The notes: a model not told the origin generated them from the letters alone. 64,000 nt of DNA from Microplitis mediator (GCF_029852145.1 NC_079976.1:21168617-21232616), one strand, 5' to 3'. Shown: positions 1 through 12,271, counted from the stretch's first letter. Numbers and translations are program-made.

Positions 1-3000
1 AATTAACTGTTTTAGTTGCAATTACATTAGATAATAAAAGCCAAATTGGAAGTAATACACTAGTCGCTATATTGTACAACCAATTTCCATAAATCATAGA
101 ATCAATAATACTAAATACCAACGATTTTTTCGAAGCATTTATTCCTTTTTCTATAACTTCCATAAATGAGTCTTCAGAAAAATGAAAATAAGTATATCCC
201 ATAACAATCACAGAGACAATTACAAATGGATGTAATAATGTCCAAAAAATATATAATAATTTACGGTACTTGGAGCTTGGTTCTTTTTTTGGATTAATAA
301 GAAGAATAATTGGAACGTAAATAATACTGGTGAGTAATGCGAATGAAAAATTATGCATTCCAATACACATTAAAGTCGTAGCTAATTCTACCAGCACAAC
401 AACACATATAAGTGATGTATTGTCGTATTTTGATGACCTAAAATTAATTTAATATTTTTTTTTTTATCAATTATTGGCAACATTAAGTACAAGTTTTTTC
501 ATTATACAGCAAAAAAAAACAAATTCGTAAGTCAAGAATGTTATGTACTTTTACGCGTTTAATTTAATTAAAAAAAATTATTTTCAAATATGGATTAAAT
601 TTTTCATTTTAACCCGTTGCGGTCACATGGGGTCCAGTGGACCCCAGCCAAACTTTGGGGCTATTTTACGTGTAGAAAGTCCTTTTAAAGTTAGACTTGT
701 GAAATCCTATGCTCCTTGAACCTCATACAACAAGTTTCTACATGTCTTAAAAGTCTTTATGGCGTCAGTTAACCTGCAGACCCGAATTTGTGAGGACTTT
801 TTTTTGTGGGGTCCAGTAGACCCCGTGTGACCATAATATATGCATAGATGTAGATGTCTTATAATCTTCAGTCTCAAAGTAACGTCAGCCGTCTTGTGAA
901 GGAGGATAGTAATGAGTCTGTCAATGAAGATAGTTCGGAAACAGAAGACGTCGTTTCTATAGAGTCTAATTAAATGCCATTCTTTTCCATAATGTAATTA
1001 ATAAAATAAATAAGTTTTAACTTTCCGCTAAGAAAATTGGAAATTTTTAAAAATTCGGGAAGTTATTGGTTTCGGTCCGATTTTCGAAAATCGAATTTCT
1101 AAGAGATTTCGACGTTTTGAGGTTCTAGGAAGCTATTCTGACTAATTTCACGATGAGGTCCGAGTGTATGTAGGTTTGTATGTACGTCCGTATGTAAATA
1201 TCTGTAACTTTTGAACGGATGAACCGATTTTGATCGTCAATGTCTCATTCGACGCGGCTTGTCAATATCTAAAAGCTGTGAGCATTTGAGCTTGATCGGT
1301 AAGGCTCGTTCAGAGATATTCCAAAAATAAAATTTTTTCAAAAATGTTTTTTTTTTGATAACTGGTAATGTGCTCGATGGATTGATTACAAAATCGACTG
1401 GGCTCTGAAACTTTATAAGCCGCGTCGAATACCACCTTAACCATCAAAATCGGTTGATTCGTTCAAGAGAAAAAAAACGTTGTCGAAAGAAATAAAAAAA
1501 ATTTTTGTTTTAGTTTTTTTAAAATTTCTCAAAAACGACTCAATAAATCAATTTAAAAATTTGATCAGCTTTAGAATTTGATAAAACGCGTCGATTGCCA
1601 CCTCGACCGTCTCAATCGGTTAATTCGTTTGAGAGATATCGTTGGAGAAAAAAATGGTAAAAAACGTTTTTTTTCGAAAAGAACGGCAAACAAAAGTATT
1701 TTCGAGCTCGAAAATGTATTCACAACAATTTTTTCGAGCTCGATAGACCGATTATTTCTAATAAAAACACTGTTTCTTTATATTATTTTTTATGAATGCA
1801 CAGATCATTCTAATTGTACAAGATTAACCAAAATGCGTAAGTTTAAATTTTAAAATAAATATACCCATATTATAACCTCGTTCAAGGCTTGAGCAAGCCT
1901 AGTCTCAAGTTCGATAGACATTAGTGTCTTTTTCTACTATGAGTCTTGCTGCAGATACTTGTGGCTAGATTTCAATAGCAAGTCTAGTGCACGAAGAAAT
2001 TCGTGCCAGATGATAACTCAATTCTGGAGGAAGACTATACCCATACGAAAAAAATATATATCCGGGCAAATTGCATATATGAGACATATGTGTCTCATAT
2101 ATACAATCCGCCCGGATGTTTTCTTCGTACGGACAGTTGAAAAAATAGTTGCACATGTCTTGCTCAAGATCTGCTGAAGGCTCAAGGTCAACTATTGAAT
2201 TAAATAGGACGCAAATAGGAACTATTTTTCTACGTAGGATCCGCTGGACCCCATGTGACCTATACGTTATTATTTGGAGGTGTGACCGCAACGGGTTAAT
2301 AAACTTCACTGGAAGCTTTGTATACTTCATAAATATTATTTTGATGTAATTATTTGTAAAAACTCGACTATATAATTTTAAGCATATATTAATTTTTAAG
2401 AACTATTGATCAATAACTTTTTTCTGTCCACATACCTTTTAACAAAGAAAAACCACATTAACATAAGTAATGTCATTGTAAAAAATCCATAATAAATTGA
2501 ATCCTCAGTTTGTAAGTTAAAGAACTGCATTCCCAATGATGTTATCAATTTTGGTGAAGACATTACTGCTACACCAAATAAATGACACCATAGTATTTCT
2601 GATGCTATATTTCCCACTTGAAAATCTTCTGCTGATTTTTCTTCGTTGTCTATACATTGGCTGACTTTACTAATCTTACTACAACTATCGTCAGTATTTA
2701 CTGGTATATCTTGTAATTTTAACCACATAGAAAATGCTTTTATAAATAAACTGCCAACAATTAATACTAATGATGGCATGTACAGTCCTTGATAAAAAAT
2801 AAAAATATTTTAATTTAATTTTGGTATTCTAATGATTAGAAAATTGGAACTTAAATATTAAATTTAATTTTTAATATTTTAAAAATAATTTTACCTATAG
2901 AAATGTATCGATCGGTTGATGGCAACAAATAAAAGAAAAATGACTGATGAAAACGTTCGAGTAAATTATTTAATGATCTAATAATACTCTCAACAACTTT

Positions 3001-6000
3001 GCCGACTTGATTGAAATTTGCTTCATTTCCTCTCTCTGTTCTTTCAAAACCTTCAAGAGTAATTGCTTCAATACCATACCTTAAAATAAAGTATTTAGTA
3101 CTTCAGGTTTACTTTTAAAGTATTTTGCATGTAATAAACCAAAACATACCTATGAAATAAACCATGATTTCCCGTTGGTACTCCAGTAGCTTGAGTCATA
3201 ATCATCGATGATAAAGTATTGAAATAATACCACCACCTTTTAAATTTATTTCTATGATAAATATCGAATTTCTTTTGGAATGATCGACGTATTTCTTCTT
3301 TCTTGATCATGTTTTGAGCAAGATTAAAAAGATCCAAATTTGGTAATTGACCATTTAAACCTTCAACCTATAAAAAAATATATATAATAAAGCATTGATA
3401 AATATTTTGTATCTGTAAAGTAAAGGGCCCAATTTCTGACCTTTTTAGAGTGCCGGTTGGGGTTATACTATAATAATTAATGTAAGATTTAATTTAATGA
3501 AAAAAATAATAATTCTATCGACTAGTTTATGATTTGTCAAATAAAGTCATGTGCGTCAAATAATTATTTGAATTGAATTAATAATTTAAATTGACGTTTT
3601 AAAAATTGACATTCAGAGTCTTAGTTTCTGACCCTCATAGTGGCCTAGTTTCTAAACCTCAAATTACACAAACCATGATTAGGTTATGAAGTACTTACCA
3701 AGTTTCAATAAACTGAAACTATTATTTAAATAAATGAATTAAATATTTATTATTACAAAAAAATAATTTTTAAATATTTAAAATATAAATAATTAAAGTC
3801 ACTTTAGCTAGCGCCTGTTCTCATTATTTCTCATCGTGGCTCGTTGTCTTTTTTTTTAAACTCTTGAATAAAAAAATTAATTTTGTCATAATAAAAATAT
3901 TATTCAACCAAAAGAGTCATAACAATTTAAAAACTATCGAAATTGACATTATTTTTACAATAATTTTATCACTTCAAGAATATGTACTTTCAAGATCTAA
4001 TTATGATCTTTTATTTTTAAAAGTGAATATTAAATGTTAATTTATCACTGTATTATGAATAATAGTAGAAAATCATTTAAGAAAATTATAAATGTTGCTA
4101 TTTTTATATTTTATAGACATGTAATTAAACAGATAACCTCGCTCGCAGTAAGTTATAATTTTAGGGTCAACAACTCCACCATACCTTTAAAATTGAGCCT
4201 AGTTATTGACCCTCAAATTTCAACAACAAAACTCATTTTAATATGTTTTATAAATGTATTAAAATAAATTTCAATTAAATATTGATCTATCCATCTATTT
4301 TTAGTTAAATTTTTTCACTTACATGATAATATTAGTGCACAGATTCAATCATCGTACCTCCTAACTTATGGCTAAAATATTTGTTTTTATTCAGTTAATA
4401 TTTTCTATGTTTTTTAAATTGCCATTAATTAGGCTCAGAATAAATTACAATAAATTAAGAAAAAATTGATTTTCTTTTTAAAGTTATAGTTTTTTAAATA
4501 AGTAAGAAAAAAGTTGAAAAGGTCAGAAACTGGGTCAGGGTTAATAACTGGGTCTTTTACCTTCCAGAATTATGAAAAATTTCTAGTGATAAAACTTAGG
4601 ACCAGTTTTTCAAACCGGGTTTATTTTTATTCAGGTTTTAATTAACATTGATAGTATTTCTACACATCAATAATATATAGATTAGACTGGGCCAAAAATA
4701 TCGACTATTTTTTTTTTTTTTTACGATACTGTGTAAATATTATTTGGGATGACAAAAAAAAATTATTGTGAAAATTTGAGCCCTTAATTTTGATATTAAG
4801 AGGTGTATCATCGCAATTTTTTATTTTTTTTTAATGAGCGGGTTTTTGTCTCATAACTCTCAAACCATTGAGATAAACGAAATCGACTCAGATACATTTT
4901 TTTAAGGAATTTGATGCTCTACAAAAAAGGTCTGATTGAAATTTTTCGTCAGATGAACCGTTTCCTTATAATCATGCTTTGAACATTGGTATGATTTTTA
5001 AATTTGATTGTTCAACTTTGGAATTTTGTAATTCACGTAAAAATAAGTTTCCGCAAAAAGACAATGAATATTCTTGAAGGAAATTGAATGCTCTACAAAA
5101 AAAGTCTCTTAACAATTTTCGCTAAATTCACTCCTTCAAAAGTTATTCAAGGTTGAAGTTATGTAAAACGACTTCAATAATCTTGAATAACTTTTGAAGG
5201 AGTGAATTTAGCGAAAATTGTTAAGAGACTTTTTTTGTAGAGCATTAAATTTCCTTCAAGAATATTCATTGTCTTTTCCCAGAAACTTATTTTTACGTGA
5301 ATTACAAAATTCTAAAGTTGAACAATCAAATTTAAAAATCATACCAATGTTCAAAGCATGATTATAAGGAAACGGTTCATCTGACAAAAAATTTCAATCA
5401 GACCTTTTTTGTAGAGCATCAAATTTCTTAAAAAAATGTATCTGAGTCGATTTCGTTTATCTCGATGGTTTGAGAGTTATGAGACAAAAACCCGCTCATT
5501 AAAAAAAAAGAAAAAATTGCGATGATACACCTCTTAATATCAAAATTAAGGGCTCAAATTTTCACAATAATTTTTTTTTATCATCCCAAATAATATTTCC
5601 ACAGTATCGTTAAAAAAAAAAAATAGTCGATTTTTTCGGCCCAGTCTAATATACCAATAATAATAATTAAAACCCGGATTAAAAATAAATCTGGTTTGAA
5701 AAACAAGCCCTTAAAGTTAATATTAATTAACTTTGTAACAGAAAAAAAAATTCGGTATGTATATAGAAGTGGGGCTGCCTCTATTTTTATCAATTAAAAA
5801 TTAAATTTTGTACGTTTCTATAAGTTGTTTTATAGAAACTTAAAACGTAAGTAATTGAACCATTGAAAAATGTAAGCAGTCCTTCTTCTATACGAATACC
5901 AAAATTTCTTATGTACCTTAACATCAATGTATGAAATTTTCATAGCATGTAATTCAAGATTAATTGCAGCTTGAATCGAGCCAGCTCGTCCTGACAAATC

Positions 6001-9000
6001 TCCTGGTATTAAAATATCTTCTTGTCCGCTTACAACTCCATGATAGGCGTCTAACCAAGCTTGCATGCCTAATTGCTCATGTTCTGTTACAAGAAATATT
6101 ATATCCTTTGCCCAGTACTTTTGCTCTAATAAATAAATCTTATTAATCAGTGTATAAAATAATATTAATGAATATTTAAAATTATCATAGCAAGTACTTA
6201 CTTCTACAAAATTTAGCAAAGGCAAGTAATAACGCAATTGATGGTGCAGTCGTCATATGCACGCTATTAATGGGCCTATAAGGTACACTGACAATAATTG
6301 CTTCAGTACTAGATGATCTAGGTGCTCGAACAATTCCATAAACATTTTGCCCGGTGAACTGTTGTTTTTTAAATGGATAGTTCAGTGTGAAATTGTGAGT
6401 ATAAACATCTAAATGTAACTGGTTAAATTTAGCTAAAATCCACGAGTAAGGCATCCCATCAGGATATCTTTTCATTTCACTGACTAGTTCTTGGTGAAAT
6501 TGTTTTGCACTGGCATCTAAATTACTTTGTTTAGTTACTAAACCAGGCAATAATGCATTCTCCGAAAAATATGTATCTATATAAAAATAAAGTTATAGTT
6601 TTAATTATTTCATTGATTCAGTAATTTTTATGATTATTTTTTCAGTTAAAGTCTGTAGAATATTGAATTCCTGTTATGTCTTTCGAATGGACTTGACAAT
6701 AACGTTTCAAGTAAAATATTTAAAAAATTATAATATAAAATGAAGATGACCATTGAAATTTTTAAAGCAGACAAATAGCAAAAAGAAAATAATAAAAGTA
6801 AATTTAAACATAAACACTAGACTGTTTAAATAAAGGGACTGTTATTTTTTTAAATTAACAATTTTAAAAAATTTTTATTCTAACTTTTCAGTTACTGAAA
6901 AAAAAAATCTGAAAACCTCCTGACCCTGCGGGCCAGCCTCAAAGCTTCCCGCTGTTTTCGAGCTCAGGGAGCTCGGAAACATTATTACTTGTAAATTTTT
7001 GAGCTCTTCGAGCTCAAGTACGTTCAAAAAATTGGATGATTCGTTCCGAAGATATCGTCGGACAAAAAAAGGTTCACACACACACACACACACACACATA
7101 CACTCGGACGTCCATCTGGGAATAGTCAGAATAGCTTCCTAGGACTTCAAAACGTCGACATCTGATGAAAACTCGATTTTCGGAAATCTGACCGAAGCCA
7201 ATAACTTCGCTTTTTTTGAAAACTTGCAATTTTCTTAGCGAGAAGTTAAAAAAAAAAAAAAAAAAAAAAAACAATTGATTAAATTAATGTTGATTATCGA
7301 TGAAAAAGGATATTATTAAATAAGATTATTTCAATTTTTAATGCCCAATTAAAAGTTAAATGAAAAATAAAATACTTGGTCTTTTTGAGTTGACAAAAAT
7401 TATTTTTTACTATATTTTTAACAACGTGAGCTTCAGAGAATGATAATCTATATTGTTAAGAGAATAAGGAAAATTTTGTTCCCGCAATATCTATATGATA
7501 GAATTAGTTAATGTTATTGAAATTGGTATCATTAGATAGATTTTGACTTGAATTTGTGGCTTTTCATAGTTTAAGCTCTTTGTAATTATCAAGTATTGAA
7601 ATAAATATATTGTAGTGGTTGGTATCTTAAATTAATATCACTTATACACTACAATGATAACACACTTATATTAGAAATAATAACACCACAATTAACAGCA
7701 GTAAAAGAAAGCAAGAGCAATATATAGTTTATTGAGATACAATGTTTGCTGTTTAACTGTCAATATACGACTGACTGACTTTAATCGCGCATCTATAAAA
7801 CAAGAGAAGAAGGCATTTGTTTTCTAGCTATCCAAATATTTAAAAGATCAGTTTCACATTCGTTACAATATTTATCTATATCATTCGAATAACATTTAAA
7901 TTACGCAAGAAAAAAGACGATCGTATGTATTTTCTTTAAATAAATTAATACTTTAATTATTCTGTCACTAAATATGACTGAATGTCACTGAATATATAGC
8001 TATATTATTTATATCGCATCACTTATTAAAAAATGACAGATTTTTATACTCCTTTTTGGTTTTAGGAAGTTTTTCAAAGCCAAAAAAGTGTGCCCAGAAA
8101 AAAAAAGATTCCCTGATTGAACAAAATGATTAAAAATGATTTCACACGTTAAATGTCCATAAGAGACAGGATTAGAAATGATTTGAAGGATTAAAAAGTA
8201 TTTAAAATGATCAAAAAACAAATCATTTTAAATCATTTTTAATCATGTTGTTTAATCAGGGTTCATTGACACAAAAAATCTTTACTCGCCTAAAGAAAAT
8301 TTTTACTTACCCCAAGAAATTTTTTGCATTATGAATTGAAAACAAAAATTTATTTAGAACTAGAAAAAATTACTTGGTGCAAGGAATTATTTCTTGACCA
8401 AAAAAATCTTTTCTCGCCCCAAGACAATTTTCGTATTTAATTGATAATGTATAAAATTTTTTGGTGCAAATTAAAATTTTGTTGCGGCAAGAAATCTTTT
8501 TTTTCTGCGTATTTTATAAATTTAATAGTGAAATTTTGGCAGTCTCGAAGTGACTGCAGGTTTCACGTATAAACTTTAAAGCGATAAAAAAATTTATGAT
8601 TTTTGGGAGCGAATATCTTAAAAATGGTTGAATTTGCGGAAATTTTGAATCAGGTCTCTTTTGTAGAGCATTCAATTCGTTACAATAACATGGATTGAGA
8701 ATTTCTGAACTCTCGTTTGTTGACATGTTGCAAAATTCAGAAATAGCAAAAACAAGTTCTTTGCATTGTATCAAACTTCAAACTTGGGTATCTTTTAAAT
8801 GGTCCAATTTGTGTAAAAATCATAAGAGACCTTTTTTGTAGACCAGAAAATTTGCTATAAAATCTTTTAGTAAAATTTTTCTGTATCTTTATTTTTTCGG
8901 AAGTTATGAATTCTTCACCATGTTGCTGCATTAAAAATAGAAAATTATAAACAGTCATCTCTTAATATCAGTTCTCTTTATTTGAAACAGTCTAATAAAC

Positions 9001-10684
9001 ATATATTGCAAAAAAAAATTATATAGTATTCATGAAATTTCAACTTCTCAAAAAATAACTGTAGATAAAAAAAATCAACAACAATTATTTAATCATACTA
9101 AAGTTAGCTGACGTCTTATAGTTTTTTGGATTTTTTTAAAAACGATAAATTTTTAAAAATTGCACTTATAGTTATTTAAATTTTCTACATGTACATTTTT
9201 TCAGTTTTTTTTTTGCAATCGATTGAATGAAGAATCCGAAAATTACTAGCTGTCTGCTAACTTCAGTATCATTATTTAAATATCTATTACAATTAGAGAG
9301 ATAAAAAATGGAATGCAAAAATCTCATATTATTTGAATGGATAAAATATCGTCTTAGGAAAGAGATTTATTGATACAAAGAGTAACTTTTATACATCTGA
9401 AAACATTGTCAAGGTATAAACCCCTGATTAAACAACTGAATTCGACCGAATTAAAAATTTTAATTCTGTTATATCACTCAGCATAGAGGCATTTAAATCA
9501 AAAGCCTTTGAATTCTTCTATGAGCTTGAACTCAGGGATGCCTAGGGATCAAAGTTTGCTAATTTTATTTCTGAAAATAATTTACATTATATATTGATAT
9601 TTACAATTCAAAACTATGCTGCTCTGATCTATGATTATTTATATTTTTTCTTTTTTCTTATACTGTTATATTGTGTCAAATATTTAATTTGAAAATGACT
9701 ATGTTTATGGTTTTACATGTACTTTAAATTATATTTCTTTTTTTGTATTTTGCCATTTGGCTTTTTGCTTTGGCATTGAAATTTAAATAAATAAATAAAT
9801 ATTCTGTCGAATTCTGCAAAACAGAATTCAACTGAATTGAAAATTTGAATTTGAATTAAACAGAATAAAACCGATTTAAAAATTTCAAATTCGTTTTAAA
9901 TCAGTTTAATTCGGATTCAGAACCAGAAATTGGAGAATTATTTTCAAATTAATCAGAATTAAACCGAATAGAATTATGTAAATTCGTTTTAATTTGGGCG
10001 AATTCTGTTTTTCCTGCCGAATTAGACAGAATTCATTTTTAAGTTAGGTACCGAATTAACAGAGTTTATCTGAATTAAAAGTTTAATTCTGTTTAATTCG
10101 ATCGAATTCAGTTGTTTAATCAGGGTTATCAAGTAGGGGGTGCGTAATTAGAAATAATGATTGAGAAATTACAGACACCCTAATGTATAAAAGTCATTGC
10201 CGAATTTGGAAAAATGTATGTTTGAATTTGGCGATAAATGTCAACTATTTTTTTTTTTTTCATGATTGACTCAGATGTCAAAAACTTGCATTGAGAAAAA
10301 ATGAAACTATTAACAATTTATGAGTGTGAATGTGGCAGACATCAGATAAATTTTAAATTATAAATCAATAGAGTAAATAATTAGTAGAATAAAATTTTGA
10401 AAAAATGCGTATTTAGAAAATTAAAAAATTAATAAGTGCATTTTTTAAAAATTATTTACTCTATTTATTTACAATTTTAAATTTGTCTGGTGTCTGCTAC
10501 ATTCACACTCATAACAATTTGATTGTTATTTATAATACTCACTGTCATTAAAAACCGGCAGGGCTAAAAGTGAAATCCATGTAACACCAGCGATATACAT
10601 TAAAAAACATATTAGTTTTTGCCATTGTAAAATAAACTTAATAATTTTCATATTCCCTGCTCTTGGGTCTGTTAATAAACCCAT
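1..10684 (-). CDS. GPAA1: GPI transamidase subunit GPAA1, 7 exons, 3' end beyond window
   Basis: Subunit of the ER-membrane GPI transamidase complex that attaches GPI anchors to proteins. Exons in gene order: 10684-10543, 6576-6202, 6125-5917, 3367-3150, 3079-2895, 2787-2436, 437-1. All junctions are GT/AG and all phases agree (1,1,0,2,1,2). The start gives MGLLTDPRAGNMK followed by a hydrophobic segment, then the family stretch TYFSENALLPGLV across junction 1. Exon 3 has YWAKDIIFLVTEHEQLG and AWLDAYHG. Exon 4 has LPNLDLFNL and GVPTGNHGLFHRYG. Exons 6 and 7 encode several membrane segments. About 639 residues are visible, close to the family's usual 620 or so, so only a few C-terminal codons should be missing. 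Introns 1, 4 and 6 are expanded by repeats. Recognised by remembered family motifs, not by a search. Confidence 0.95.
854..973 (+). pseudogene. Short acidic ORF inside the piggyBac-type element
   Basis: A 39-codon ORF from ATG at 854 to TAA at 971. The second half is dominated by Ser, Glu and Asp (SNESVNEDSSETEDVVS). piggyBac transposases often begin with an acidic Ser/Asp/Glu-rich leader, and this lies at the expected left end, so it may be the stump of a deleted transposase gene. That reading is inference; 39 codons is too short to prove homology. Confidence 0.35.
1015..1860 (+). repeat. Interspersed repeat with internal microsatellite seed, copy 1
   Basis: Begins with the block cttnccgctaagaaaattg, continues through a self-complementary cgaaaatcg block and reaches tccgagtg followed by a short GTATGTA-type simple repeat. 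After that come degenerate repeats of 'aaccgattgagacggttga' type. Related copies occur near 6880-7260 (minus), 37240-39060 (minus, interrupted), 43640-44220, 54820-55740 and 56500-56650. It lies inside the piggyBac-type element, so it is a later insertion or a captured segment. Confidence 0.7.
1870..2195. repeat. CTTGAGCAAG-word repeat with small foldback
   Basis: Carries several copies of the self-complementary word CTTGAGCAAG and variants. It is related to the ends of the 60655-61990 block, sharing 'cttgctattgaaatctagcc' in inverse orientation. A small foldback sits at about 2041-2135, with arms 'catacgaaaaaa' and 'cccggat' around a centre of cacatatgtg type. Confidence 0.6.
3420..4682. other. 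GPAA1 intron 4, left part: no feature seen
   Basis: AT-rich intronic sequence between exon 4 and the 4683-5648 hairpin. I see no ORF with family resemblance, no inverted repeat and no RNA gene. Short direct repeats of 'agtttctgacc' type are too degenerate to call. Confidence 0.5.
4683..5648. mobile_element. Long hairpin MITE, hAT-like ends (element A)
   Basis: A near-perfect palindrome of about 966 bp with arms over 450 bp and its axis near 5165. Ends are TAGACTGGGCC and the complement. Flanking octamers are ATATAGAT and ATATACCA, only partly matching, so the target duplication is uncertain here. Each arm carries two copies of a motif of the form 'ttttttgtagagcat-caa-tttcct' (about 4900, 5080, 5226 and 5400). 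It has no coding potential. Confidence 0.75.
6880..7265 (-). repeat. Microsatellite-seeded interspersed repeat, copy 2
   Basis: Same family as 1015-1860 in reverse. On the minus strand it runs from the 'aacttctcgctaagaaaattg' end through cgaaaatcg to tccgagtg, then a (CA)n/(GT)n run at 7075-7099. This is followed by the 'gagctcgaaa' and 'ccctgcgggccagcc' blocks that also occur near 37290, 42650, 43845 and 56600. A poly(A) tract on the plus strand follows at about 7248-7271. Confidence 0.7.
7611..7867. mobile_element. Probable solo LTR, 257 bp
   Basis: Begins TGTAGTGGTT and ends CGTTACA, i.e. TG...CA, and is flanked by ATAT on both sides. The copy of the host repeat at 19158-19860 lacks it and reads straight through aaataaatatatttatc, which fixes both borders. 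Size, TG/CA ends and a 4-bp duplication fit a solo LTR. A partial relative lies at 25615-25694. Confidence 0.7.
8111..8261. mobile_element. CCCTGATT element, 151 bp, TT duplication
   Basis: Ends CCCTGATTGAACA and TGTTTAATCAGGG. The interior is made of aaatgatt/aatcattt words. Flanked by TT on each side. The unoccupied equivalent at about 19560 reads 'ggattcgttgac', so removing the element and one TT restores the site. Confidence 0.78.
8560..8965. repeat. Half-hairpin remnant carrying the GTAGA motif twice
   Basis: Contains two same-orientation copies, 181 bp apart (8642 and 8823), of the motif 'ctttttTGTAGA...aaTTng-tac'. The long hairpin elements elsewhere in the window carry the same motif. 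No opposing arm is visible, so this looks like one arm of a broken element. Nothing coding is seen. Confidence 0.5.
9094..9270. mobile_element. Short TIR element, about 177 bp
   Basis: Inverted ends ATACTAAAGTTAGCTGACG and its approximate complement CTGCTAACTTCAGTAT. A second copy is at 22417-22615. The interior is AT-rich with no ORF. Confidence 0.65.
9422..10125. mobile_element. CCCTGATTAAAC element with AATTC words, interrupted
   Basis: Ends CCCTGATTAAACAACTGAAT and the complement. The interior is a degenerate array of 'gaattaaac' and 'cgaattc' words. It is a close copy of 11887-12271 but contains an extra 324 bp (9475-9798). Flanking dinucleotides (AC and TT) do not match, so this copy gives no duplication. 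Confidence 0.75.
9475..9798 (+). mobile_element. 5'-truncated non-LTR retrotransposon tail
   Basis: Inserted in the CCCTGATTAAAC element with ATAT on both sides (9471-9474 and 9799-9802). The sister copy at 11887-12271 reads through gttatattctg without it. It ends in an (AAAT)n tail and begins with a short reading frame IEAFKSKAFEFFYELELRDA ended by a stop, which looks like the C-terminal end of a reverse transcriptase protein. Confidence 0.72.
10316..10520. repeat. Foldback of about 205 bp in GPAA1 intron 1
   Basis: Arms 'atgagtgtgaatgtggcaga' and the complement near 10485-10515 are separated by AT-rich sequence that also pairs (actctat/atagagt). It lies about 25 bp downstream of the GPAA1 exon 1 donor in gene orientation. 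Confidence 0.6.
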
Positions 10685-10989
10685 TTTTATTGTTGCTTAA
10701 ATTTTGTTTACAGACTAAAAATTTAACCTATCTTTTATGATTCCATTTTTAACAGTCTGTTTTTGTTGGGTACCCAGACTTTTTGTTCTGAGCGTAGCCG
10801 ACCCACAGCACTGAAGTCGCCCAAAGTCGCCGCGATAAATTTAAATGATAATAACCAAACAAAATTTTTCTATAAATAATTCATTAAGAATTTCTTTATT
10901 ATCTTTTTAAAATATTCATTTTTCATTAAACAAATAATTAAATTAAGGAATAAAATGTAAATAAATTTTATAGAGGAACATATAAAGCA

Positions 10990-11740
10990 TAGGGGAGGGT
11001 GGGGCAGAGCGGCCCCCCTAAGCCAATTATTATTTTTTGTGGCTTTCAACCATAAGATCACTTTACTTTTGTCCTATTTCGAACAAATTTATGGACATTT
11101 TGCCAAAATTCTGAAATTTTTTTTTTTTTTGTGGGGCAGAGCGGCCCCCCTTCAAAAAGTGATAAAAAAAATTTTTTTTTCGTTTTTTTTTTTTTTTAAT
11201 TGTTTTCATCATTAAGAATGTATTTCTTTTTCTTGACAACTATTTTTGGTTTTATATTACTCGAAAAAAATTGTTTAAAGCGTAAAAAATCGTTCACTCT
11301 CGATTACCTTAATTACTAATTGTTATTTAATAAAAAAAAAAAATCAATTCTATAATTTTACTTTATTTCAAAAATTTATCAACTGAAAAAAAAAATTTAA
11401 TTTTTATAAATTTTTAGTGACCAAATTTGCCTCTTACATAGAGAAACGGCCGAAAAATATGAAAAAATAATTTTTTCGGAAGTTTCGGCTGGTCCATTTT
11501 GCCCCAGGTGTTATGCGTAGGGCTAAAAATGTGGAATTATACTAATTTTTTTTTAATTTGACGATAAAAATATGAAAAAATCACTTTTTCAAAATTTTGG
11601 GCTTGTCAATTTTGCTCCAAATGTCATGCGTAGGGGTAAAAATGCGCAAAAATATCGGATTTATAGTAATTAGTCGAAAAAAAAAAAATTTTTTTTTTGG
11701 TCAAAATTTCAGGGGGGCCGCTCTGCCCCATCCTCCCCTA
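10990..11740. mobile_element. Mariner-like MITE with GGGGCAGAGCGG ends
   Basis: TA at each border, then about 27-bp inverted ends starting GGGGAGGGTGGGGCAGAGCG and continuing with a run of C. The core gtggggcagagcggcc recurs inside at about 11132. TA duplication and fully paired ends suggest Tc1/mariner mobilisation. No transposase ORF is present. Confidence 0.7.
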
Positions 11741-11886
11741 TATTAGTTTTAAATAAAAATAAAAACAAAGTTCTTGAATTACGATTAAATCATACTATTT
11801 CTCAATCATTAATATCACTCTTAAGTTTCCAATATCATCTTCAGAGTACTCAATTAAATTCTTTGCCGTAATCATATCATCACCAG

Positions 11887-12271
11887 CCCTGATTAAACAA
11901 CTGAATTCGACCGAATTAAAAATTTTAATTCTGTTATATTCTGTCAAATTCTGCAAAACAGAATTCAACTGAATTGAAAATTTGAATTTGAATTAAACAA
12001 AATAAAACCGATTTAAAAATTTCAAATTCGTTTTAATTCAGTTCAATTCGGATCGGAACCAGAAATTGGAGAATTATTATCGAATTAATCAGAATTAAAC
12101 CGAATAGAATTATTTAAATTCGTTTTAATTTGGACAAATTCTGGTTTTCCTGCCGAATTAGACAGAATTCATTTTTAAGTTAGGTACCGAATTAACAGAA
12201 TTTATCTGAATTAAATAGAATTAAAAATTTAATTCTGTTTAATTCGATCGAATTCAGTTGTTTAATCAGTG
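11887..12271. mobile_element. CCCTGATTAAAC element, uninterrupted copy, AG duplication
   Basis: Starts CCCTGATTAAACAACTGAAT and ends GTTGTTTAATCAGTG, with one substitution in the last five bases. Flanked by AG on both sides (11885-11886 and 12272-12273). The interior is a degenerate aattc/gaatt word array like 9422-10125. It serves as the empty site for the 9475-9798 insertion. Confidence 0.78.

Larger units (their letters stand above)
613..2295. mobile_element. Non-autonomous piggyBac-type element in GPAA1 intron 6
   Basis: Flanked by TTAA on both sides (609-612 and 2296-2299). The 15-bp terminal inverted repeats are perfect: CCCGTTGCGGTCACA on the left and its complement on the right. Just inside each end is a second dyad built on GGGTCC/GGACCC. 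TTAA duplication plus CCC/GGG ends is the piggyBac signature. No transposase catalytic region remains. The interior carries a short acidic ORF, a microsatellite-bearing repeat (1015-1860) and a CTTGAGCAAG-word repeat (1870-2195). Confidence 0.82.
7440..8560 (+). repeat. Dispersed repeat, duplicate of 19158-19860
   Basis: Runs parallel to 19158-19860 from 'aatctatattgttaagagaa' to 'gcagtc-cg-agtgactgcagg' with few differences. It is longer because it contains two insertions absent from the other copy: 7611-7867 and 8111-8261. The right part has repeated 'ttcttg-c-caagaa' words. Confidence 0.8.

Noticed and set aside
1965..2330. Minus-strand ORF of 121 codons
   Set aside because: Covers the right end of the piggyBac-type element and a foldback; no family resemblance.
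10870..11061. Small minus-strand ORF near GPAA1 exon 1
   Set aside because: Runs into the inverted end of the mariner-like MITE; no signal or domain.
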